Origin: Microvelia longipes
Taxonomy: Eukaryota > Arthropoda > Insecta > Hemiptera > Veliidae
Direction of reading: 5' to 3'
Length of the DNA: 64,000 bases
Assembly (NCBI GenBank): GCA_018340805.1
Contig: JACMZG010001870.1
Location: 47,399,341 to 47,463,340 of the forward strand
Shown: positions 21,901 to 32,600 of the stretch, piece after piece
Layout of the letters: the number at the start of each line of letters is the position of its first letter
Position numbering within the stretch: the first letter of the stretch is position 1
Notes under the pieces: generated by a model
Database searches by the model: none
What the model saw: only the letters and a program-made list of their open reading frames with translations
What the model was told of the DNA's origin: nothing
Program-made: the position numbers and the translations under genes

Positions 21901-24900
21901 CAATAAATAGATAAAGTATCATTCACTTTAAATTTTGACCGCACAAAATTGGCTGATTCTGCATGGAATGACCCTAATATAAATATCGGTGCATTACAAT
22001 ATTTTAAGCATTTTAAATTGTAGCTTAACGTATTTATTAAAATTTTATTAAAAGTAGTCCTCGTCAACTAAATGTAGATTCTTGTATTCCGCCACCCTTA
22101 TGCCATCTATAACCAGTTTTATTAAATACTCAGCAGGTGTTTTAAATTATTATATTTGTTCTTTACGATCTTTCTTCATTAATAGATATTTATGACACAT
22201 ATTTAAAATAATGTTTTGTTGTTAGGTTGGCAGCATTACTTAGTTGCACCAGTCAACCGGCTTTCGTGTTATCAGTGGAATTACATCGTGTTTACGGTCC
22301 TGTGCTCCTTCTATATATATAGTATTATTCTAAGATTACCTATATCTTGTAATGATGATCATATTACCTGATTAGGTTGATCCTGATCACTATGATGGAC
22401 CTCTACCAGCACCGTCGTAGTTTTAGTTTCTGTCTGCTCAGAAACCATACAAATTTCAGCCACCTGAAAAAAAAAATTGCATGTAAGATATCGTCAATCT
22501 CTTGTATATTATCTGTGAGTGAAAAAAAGTATGTAGTGAATGAGCTTGATTTCATGACTAGGATATCAAATGAGAAAGAATGTTAAAAGGAGTTAATAGT
22601 CAAATCAATGTGATCTATTTGTTTAAAATATTAATCCATTGTCAGTTGTGAATTGACTCACTGGATTGTCCAATGTTTGATTGTTGCTCATATTACATCG
22701 TGTTACTTATATCATTAAAAATAAAATAAAATGCATGTTTTAGGGCATTTTGGCCCATCAGAATATTGACCTCTACAGGAACCACCTCAGATAGGCTGCA
22801 TCCTCTATCTTCTAAGTATTAATTTAAGTTAGCTAATAGACCAAGAGCCCAGGGGTGTTTTGTTAATAAAAAGGTAATGGCTGGAACCGTCTCATTTTTC
22901 GTAAATACCTTCCTGAACAGGATCTGCAATTCTGCAGACTCGTATCGGATGGGTGTCCCAGTCAGAACGGACTTTACAGGTCAAATTTACCACCCAAGTT
23001 AATAAAAAGTGTAATGGCTGGAAACGGGTTTAATTTTTCGTAAATACCTTCCTGAACAAGGATCTGCAATTCTGCCGACTCGTATTGGATGGGTGTCCCA
23101 GGCAGAACCTTTGACCCTAAAGTGCGTTCTGCCTGGACACCCATCCGATACGAGTCGGCACTGCAGATCCTTGTTTCAGGAAGGTATTACGAAAATTGAG
23201 ACCGGTTCCAGCCATTACACTTTTTTATTAACAATACCCCTGGGCTCTTGGTCTATAAATTGTTTTAACACAATGACTATTCATATAAACTTTGAGCATA
23301 CTCAGGGCTGCCAACCCTGGACCTCCGGTGCTGAAGTTAAATACCTTTATCATCAAGGCTATGAAGAAGTTATTTAGAAATAATTTAGTTGAAGGGTACA
23401 GTGAATTACTTGACAAGTTTTTGCAGGATGACTGTATTAACAAAGGAATATAAGAATCCATGGATACCTTTGTCATTTTTATGACAAAGGAATATAACAG
23501 TTGATCAATATACCTTTGTCAATGTCTTTTTGACAAAGGAATGTAACAGTTGATCAATATACCTTTGTCAATGTCTTTTTGACAAAGGAATATACCAGTC
23601 GATCAATATACCTTTGTCAATGTCTTTTTGACAAAGGAATGTAACAGTTAATCAATATCCCTTTATCAATAAGTCTATTTGACAAAGGAATATCAATTGA
23701 ACCAGGCATTTCTAAGTCAGTTCATCCATCCAGCTACAAGTTTTCAAATAAATATCAGGACCAACAACTAAATAATTACAACGTGTTTCTGTAATGTGTT
23801 CTACACCTTCAGAACCCGCCTTGTTCTTACTTTACAGCAGAACTATTTACAACAACTGACTTAATAGAACTGACAATTAATATACCCTGATGTTGAATTA
23901 CCTTTGCATCAAAAGTATGCATCATGGGTGGTGAAACTTGTATTATAGTGCTATTAGATGTTCCATTAATAACAGCCTTATCCGAAGATTTATGTCTAAC
24001 ATCGTTTCCATTAGTGTGTCTGACATCAGTGATTCCGTTATGCCTAACATCTGTTCCGTTGGGATGTCCGTTAATGTGTCTTAAATCGGCTGATGATCCG
24101 TTTAAGTGTTTCTTATCGGATGAGATTCCGTTATGCCTTTTATCTGGAATCGTTCTGTTATTTGATAATCCATTAATATTTTTCTTTCCATTAGACTTCT
24201 CAGGAGAAGAATGTCCATTTACAGGTCTCTTTTCCGGAGATGGATTTCTGTTAGAATTTCTTTTATCAGGGTTGCCACCCAAAAAAGTAGAAACATTGTT
24301 AACTGGCCTTTTCTCAGGAGAAGTTGTCTGATTACTCGACACTTTATCTGATTTTGAAACTCCATTTACATGAGGTTTCCCATTAACTTGTGATTTTCCA
24401 TTAACGAGCCCATTAGGATATTTTCCATTAACTTGATGATGTCCGTTAGAAGTTCCATTAACAGCCTGTTTTCCATTAACTAGAGTCTTTCCATTAACTT
24501 GATGTCCATTGGTAGGACCATTAACAGCATTTTTTCCATTAACGTTGTGGTTTCTAATGACAGTGCCATTACTATGTTGTTTTCCATTCATACTTTTATC
24601 GGATAAAGAACTGGATCCATTTTCTTGTATGCTGACTCTGCAAAAAAAAGCAAAGCGTGAGTTAGATAATAGTAAGCAAGTATGACATGCTTATTTTAAT
24701 GTTGATAGTCCAAGAACGGGATAAGTTTTTAAAGTAAAAGAATTGATAAAGAACAGGTATTAGTGTTCTCCTACCTCCGAATGGAGGAACCACAGCAACA
24801 GCTGATTTGCATAATGTTATTTTAATATGTAAATTTCTGTAAAGTGTATTTTTATTTAAGCAATAAATGGTATAATAATAATAATAACAATAGACCAGAT

Positions 24901-27900
24901 ATAGTACTAGTAGATAAAAATGAAAATACCACTTATTTAATAGATATAGCTGTCCCTAATACCCACAACCTTTCAAAGGCCATAACCGAAAAAATCCGAA
25001 AATACACGGAACTGCAAGATGAACTAAGGGACCTCTGGAGCATGAATCAAGTATATATAGTACCATTAATAATGTCGTCAACTGGAGTTATACCAAAACA
25101 AATTCACAATAGTCTAAAATTAATAAACTTACCACCAAACCTATTCATAACCATGCAAAAAGCAGCCATCCTAAATACATGCAGAATTGTCCGAAAATTT
25201 CTAAGCCATAGTCAACCATAAAAAATAGCTTTATAAGAACAAGACCATTTACTTGGTGCCAGCCCGTAAATGGTCTTTCTTCTGAGGAAACTCAAGAGTT
25301 TATTAACTGCATAAGATAATAATAATAATAATAAGTGTTCTAGATAATAGATATGTGTCTAGATATTGATGAATGAATGTGCACTTTTCTTGAATATACT
25401 TAACTTTTCTTGTATTATAATTTTTTAGACAATTGGTAGGTAAGCCTCGATCCATGATTGGTAGGCCATGCTAAAATCTTGTGGTATGTTAAGTCTGTTA
25501 ATAAATTTAGTCAACAATTGTTATTATTATGAGGTACTGATGGTTACTCCACATCCTCTGAGTACTATTACTGGAATGTTCCCAGGATGTGGCTGAAATT
25601 TGGTTGCATTCCCCAGTGACACTACTAGCCGATGAGTTATACCCGAAGAACGGCAAAAGCAAGGGAATTCCAAAACACCACTACCACAGCCTTTTGATAA
25701 AGAACATTTTAAAATAAATAATAGGCTGAAAAATTACATGTAGCTTAAAATACACCTAGCAAATAGAATGAATGACCTTAAAAAGTATTTTAAAGTTTTT
25801 AATTAATTATTTGAACAATAGCTTATAAAAACTAAGAGTAATCTAGGAGCCCCCACATAGCAAAATAAAATATACTGACACTTTAGCACTCTATAGGGTG
25901 AGATCACCATGATTCCTTGGTGAGCAACGCAGATCCACCCCCAGGTTCCAAAACCCCCTTGGATAGTATATTGCGCATAATATAATAATAAAATAATAAT
26001 AATAATAATAATAATAAATTTAATTTGTTTTTAAAGTATACAAACTTCATAAAAATTGTTCACAATTAGACATATAAAAAAAAAAATTAAATTAAATGTT
26101 CACATGGAAAGTTAGAAAAAAAATAAAAGTTAAAACTTAAGTTGAAGGGCGAAATTATAAAAAAATAAATGACCTTTATTTTTAAAACGTTAAGAAAGAA
26201 ATATAATAGAAGAGGCTTCTTTCTTTGGGGACGCCTATAACGAGTAATTTGTATCATCAGTTAATTGGCTAACTTATAGCAACTTCCTTTTAGGTTTAAA
26301 TTAAATACATTCTTAGCAAATATGAGCTAAATTCTCATTTTCTTGCATATTGCAGACTGTGCACAATTCATTACTTAAACCCATGTAACCACTCCAACCA
26401 TACGTATAGCAAGTAGTTGGAAGGAAGGGCTCAGTATCTGGATTTAAGTAACTTGTGTCTATATGGTGAAAACTATTCAGTATGCTGTAGATGGAAGTAT
26501 AACTAGAGTCCTGTATTCTGTCAAAGTCCTGTTGTTGGAATTTAGTAGCGTAGAGTTCTTGCTGCATAATAGCAACCAGGCACAAGGACCACACACTTTA
26601 ATCCCACCCCTGGCGAACCACCAGCATCGCCAACTACCCCAAGACCTGCACCCCAACATGCATGGAAGGACGTCATTTGTGTGAATTTACATCCCTGCAT
26701 ATAAATTCTAGATGGCCCTACTAGTAACATACCCATAATGTCTAGGTGCCAGACATGTTTTATCTTTTCACCACCAGGACTCCCCTTTAAAAATGAAGGG
26801 TATTTACCTCATTGAAAGGCATATGAGGAGTAAAGGGGATATTATTACACTGCAGTATCTGATCTCCTGGTCTCAGTCCTCCTAATCGTGCTATGCTGTT
26901 CTCTTTAGTGAACTGCACAAATATCCCAGGTTTCCAGTCAGGACCTTTACATATCCTGTAACAAAAACCACATGTTTTCAAGCAAGAATTGAGAGGATGA
27001 GGGAAATTTGTTGCAAGTTGGTATAAATAAACAGCATGACAAAGCAATATCAGCATTGGGAATAATAAGAGAATGATGTGGGAGCCATTACACTTCATGA
27101 GAAAAAGAGTCACTCCACAAAAACAAAACTTATTGACATTTACTTAACTTAGATCATCGTTTGTAAAACCAATGAGCAGCTAAAAAGGAAGAAGGATGAT
27201 TCAATGTTTTTTAACTTGATATAGAGTCACACTCTATATTTTTTGATATTACCAAGTTTTTCAAAACAGAGCCTGAATAGGGCTTTTTCAGCACTCTGAT
27301 GAGCTAGACGTAAAGAAACAGAGTAGAACATGAAATTATATCGAGTCATCAATGATGATGAATGTCGAATGATGGAACAGTTCCCAGATGTAGCATTGCA
27401 TATGTCTTGCTACACTTCCTTGGTGTCTCTAGCACGATTCTATCGTGTCTCTATATTTTTCTTAAAATGTGAGATTTCGATTCAAATCAATTTTAGCCCC
27501 TCTTTAAGGAAAACATAAAATATTTACCAGAGTCACCAACTCCCATTCTAATCCACTATAAATAGTTACTTACCCACAGCCTAGTTTAGCTTTAGGAGGT
27601 ACTTTGATTGACAGAGATACTTGTCTGAGGGAATCGGTCTGAGGAGTCCAAACATCACAAGTACTTGACTCTACATCACCACCCTCTACTAGTCTCCAGC
27701 TTAACTCTCCTGAACCATCCCTAGAAACAACATATACGAACAACATATAACAACATATTAATATTAGGTCCAGAACATTACAGTGGTATTATCGATTATA
27801 ATTATTATTAGATTTTGAGGGTAGGTATAAAACCCATGCACTGCGGCATTAAGACTTTAAAACACCCTCATGATAACTCTTAACAGGAGATATTCTCTTT

Positions 27901-29074
27901 TGATTAGTTCTAGGATTTTGTCACTAAGTCCTCATTCGTGTCTTCAAATCTGTTTTACAGTCTATCGTTTAGTTCAAAAATCCCCAAGGTCATAAGTATT
28001 TGGGATTGACCAATCAGAGAAGCCGCTGCCAACCTCTCACTTATAAAGAGAAAAAAATCCCTAACACAATAACCCCTGTATGGAAAAAACCTTCTTCCCG
28101 TTAATCATTCACTTTCTTTGTGGTTCTTCTTTTGATTATATCGCTTTGAAAACTACTTTCAAATTAATCTTAAAATTATATTTTAAAATAAAACTACACA
28201 AAAGAAATGTAAAAAACATCGCCAAGAAAATACGGGTAAAATAACCTGATTTGTTTACATAGTTTTTTCCCCGCTCTCTTCTTACAGGGATTTCTTTTCT
28301 TAAGAATCAGTGGTGTCTAAACTGACCTGTCAAGATTTTTAAACTAAACGATAGACTGTAGGTAGTTTTCCAAACAACAGAAATCTCTTGTATGCAAGGG
28401 CTTTACATTAAAATATGATGTGTGTTGACCAATTCCTGTTTAGTGGTATAATGTATAATCTCAGATTTCCACCCAGAGATTTTAAGTTTGATTCCTTTTA
28501 TTTATTTATTTTTCTTCTGGCTTGCTATGACTCTTCATTTTCTTAACATGCACCACTTTCTAAACCATGTTTTTCTTTTATCTTATTTTTCTCATTTGCA
28601 TTTTTAGTTCTGTCTCAGTTTTTGTATCTCTTTGAAAGTATTCTTAATTTTCCAAGTGTAATCTTCTTATTTTTTCTTTTTTGTTACAATCTTCTTTTTA
28701 AACAATATCAACATTATAAGATTTATTAACAATGATATAAAAAATTCGTTATGAGTATTGAATGATGGTAATTTGATATCATTAAAATATTAAAAGGTGC
28801 AATGTAATTATTATAATATAAAAGAAAACTAATTAAATAAATAATGTACTCACTCTTTTTCAGGAATCATTCCAACAGCTGAAACACAAAAAAATCAAGA
28901 AAAAAATTAAACATTTACTATCTCAAACAAAGAATCTTTAATAAGTGGCTAATTGCATTAGCCATTATTATTAAATTATTATTAAAACTTAAGTAAAATG
29001 AATTTATCTTTTTAAATTCATTTTACTTAGAAGTTAAATCGTGAACTGTAATAACTCTATAAGATTCGATATTG

Positions 29075-29159
<85 letters not shown>

Positions 29160-29579
29160 CCTAGAATCGCCTATGTGACTTATAAATTACTGTTACCGTC
29201 TGTAATCTGTAGATTACTCTTACAGATTTTTATAGGAAATTTTCTTTTTGAAAATTTCTATTTTATCAAGGGTTCGATATCCTAGCATAGAACTCTAGCA
29301 CACTACGTCCTTTGAGAGACGTAAGGCCGTTAAAAACAAGCAAGTACTTCAGGTGCCCATAAATAAGTATTGACTTGCGATTTAAAAAAGAAGCCATTGA
29401 GTTAACCGACGAATGTGTCCCACGTTGGGCGCCAATTTACAAGTAATAGACTTGACGCAGTTAAAACTCAATAGTTACATTCTTTGAAGGAACAGTTCAA
29501 TAATATTACAAAATTGTATACTGTTACAATATGTTACACAGTTTTAACATCGTTTAGGTGCACCGCATACATACAATAT

Positions 29580-29673
<94 letters not shown>

Positions 29674-32600
29674 ATGTGGTCCACTTACTTGTTTGGAAAC
29701 AAGTGGTTCTCTCCCTTTTAACTGACTATAACTACTATCAACAGAATGGCAGAGGTACTTACTTCGAACTCTCAATACGATAGTAGTGTGACTCTGAATA
29801 AGCTGAAGTATTTCTCCGTGAGTAGCATCATCCACCGGGTAGCCATTTACTCTGATGATCTGATCACCGGCCTGTCGAAAGAAAATAAGAATAAAGAAAA
29901 TTGTATATTTTTTCGGTGGCAGCATTGCTTAACACCAACAGTGAAACGACCTTAGAATAATACTATATATAGAAGGAGCACTACTGATAACACGAAAGCC
30001 GGTTCACTGGTACACTTAAGTAATGCTGCCACCCTAACAATATACAATTTTTTTTAATAAAAAGGCAATACTTCCGGTTGCTGAATTATTATGTTTTATT
30101 ATTAATTAATGATTGATTATTCATAAAATACTAATATAAATATCGGGGCATTACAAATTTTAAGCATTTTAAATTGTAGTTTAACGTTTTTAATTAAAAT
30201 TACAATGAAAGTAGTCCACGTCAACTAAATGTAGATTCTTGCATTCCGCCACCCTTTTGCCATCTAAGACCGGGTTTATTAAATACTCCGCATGTGTTTT
30301 AAGTTATTACATTTGTTCTTTACGATCTTTCTTCATTAATAGATATTTATGACACATATTTAAAATAATGTTTTGTTGTCAGGTTGGCAGCATTACTTAA
30401 GTGCACCTAGAGGGGGCATAGCCTATCTTAATACATTGAGAGGCCTGAAACATTTTTAGTGGGCTCTCAGGGGCTCTGTGTAACCTCATTGAAAACCTCC
30501 TCCAAGAGGGAGTTAAGGTTATAATTAATCAATTGTTTTCGGCTTCCCGCAGATTGTTTGTGTTGTGATTTGTATTTTAAACATTCTACTATATAATTTA
30601 CTTTTTTTTATGAAAATGATAATCGAATGTGGTCAGGTTACTTTTTCGATGTTTCAAAATTCAACCAATAGGGCCCTCTAGTAATATTCTCTATGAGTTA
30701 ACCGGCTTTCGTGTTATCAGTGGAATTACATTGTGTTTACGGTCCTGTGCTCCTTCTATATATAGTATTATTCTAAGATCATAATAATTGTGATTAATCA
30801 ATATGAAAAGGTACCTCGGTACAATTCCTCGCACCTTCAGGCTTGCTTCGCTCATCCTCAGATTGTTTTGATTATCCAAAGTCTAAGGTAGTATTACTTA
30901 GGGTCTCGCTGCGATTGACTTAAAAAATTGATTGGTTATCCAAAGTCTAGGGCGATATAATTTCGGACTTGCTTCGCTCTTCCTCAGAATGTTTTGATTG
31001 TGGCGGACAATTTCACAATGAAATTCAGACGGTCTATTGAAGACCTATAGATGTAAATATATGTCTAATTTCTACTCGATCAATTAAATTTTCGATTTTC
31101 AAAGATTTTTTTTTAATTTTGATGACTCAGCAAACTAGGTTATCGCAGTTTGAAAAATTTCATCTTCCAGCAAGCACAACTGGATTTTAAGTCTGATTTT
31201 TTTTTGCCAAATTTCAACTCTCAAGTAGAAATACAGCGGAAGTTTTGCATGATGCAGACAAACAAACACCATTATGAAAACCACTCAAAACGTCATGAAA
31301 ATGCCTGGAACGGATAATTGTCATATAACCTCGGTTTTGGGTCTTTAGGATAAACACAATATTTTTCCTTATACCTACGGTAAGAGATGAAGGAAAGTAA
31401 CAATAGTAAGTAACGTGAAGTTAGGAGATCGAAACTGAAAAAAAAAAACAACTCTTCGGATTTTGTTCGGAACACTAATTTTTCTATCACCGTAAAAGCA
31501 TTTTTTTATCGATAATGTCAGGAAACCCCTTTTACTATTACGGGATATTATTATTATTATTAAAGATTGGGATTGGAGTCGAGGATAGACCCCATTTGCA
31601 CAGCGACTGGAAGTCTATTGTACAATCCCCTTATTTGGTCCAGGTCAGAATAATCCTTTTCTCCGGACTAGGTCTAGTAGTCCAAGAGCAAGACGCTAAA
31701 AACGCGACCGTCTAGCCCCAAAGGTTTAACCCACTAGATCGACTTATTCTAACTCCCTGATAATGAATCAGGTGGTCTGCCGTTTCAGATAAGGGAATTT
31801 TAGCCCCGGGGCCCCTTTAAAATCCGAAAAATGCCCCCAAATTCAGTTTTCGTCCAATAACGGTGTTCCTATTGATTTTATCCAAAAAGTTAAAGGGTTG
31901 TTTTTTAAAGTTTATCAAATTTGTGATAAATCCGTTCTCTAACCATCAAAATCGGTCCAGTAAAGATACAAATGTTGAAAGATTACCGAAAAAACATCTA
32001 AAAAGCATACATTTTTGTCCTAAAACGCACAAAAATCCTAAAACCTTAAAATGTCAGGTTTTTCCATATTAACATGTTTAAGAATTAGGCAGACTTAAAA
32101 ATCATACATATTCTATTAAACTGCAAGTAATATAGAGTTGTTCTAGCGAAAGAAGTCAGCACAGCTCTAATATGTGATGACTTAATGACCGACATATTAC
32201 AATGCTGAAAAAGTGTATTTTTCAAAAATTAAAATTTTTACCTATCTTTCAGCCAGAATTTTTACCATTGTCAGGGAGCCAGAATAAGTCGATCTAGTGG
32301 GTTAAACCTTTGGGGCTAGACGGTCACGTTTTTTGCGTCTGGCTCTTGGACTATAGTGATCTTTTTGATTGGTAGATTCAAACTTGGTGAGAATGCTGCT
32401 ACCAAAGTTGGAGAACCTTTGAAAGGCTAGGGCTTCACATCTCAGAAGTATGTGAGAGGCAGTTTCAGTTTCCGATTCACAAAGCCTACACACTGAATTA
32501 TCTTTAAAGATACCAATGGTATGGAGATGTTTTCGGAGGTGACAGTGACCAGTCAGTAGTCCAGTTACTGTTCTAAGGTCCCTTCTGCTTAGACTGAGGA

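Larger units (their letters stand above)
19589..22334. mobile_element. TIR element E, copy 1 (outer), split by a foldback
   Basis: The ends CTTAGAATAATACTATATAT and its complement are part of ~90-bp inverted termini that include AACACGAAAGCCGGTT and TAATGCTGCCA. Without the 2.2-kb insert the element is about 530 bp. A second copy lies at 29953-30778. No transposase is coded. It lies in the intron between exons 7 and 8. Confidence 0.85.
24638..26807 (-). other. Gap where a harmonin exon is expected; transposon-filled intron
   Basis: Exon 5 ends in phase 0 while exon 6 needs two bases from upstream, so an exon of 3n+2 bp coding helix B and the last strand of PDZ2 must lie here or be lost. Scanning the minus strand for a PDZ-like piece with splice sites gave nothing convincing. 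The interval holds two non-LTR fragments and (AAT)n runs. Confidence 0.6.

Noticed and set aside
23924..24331. 135-codon plus-strand frame
   Set aside because: Antisense shadow of harmonin exon 6.
24749..24815. Minus-strand segment CTGTTGCTGTGGTTCCTCCA between splice-like sites as the missing PDZ2 exon
   Set aside because: Wrong length for the required phase (30 bp) and its translation does not resemble PDZ helix B.
29484..29955. Overlapping frames with YIYIYI runs
   Set aside because: Created by (TA)n; only the exon 2 part on the minus strand (29763-29871) is real.
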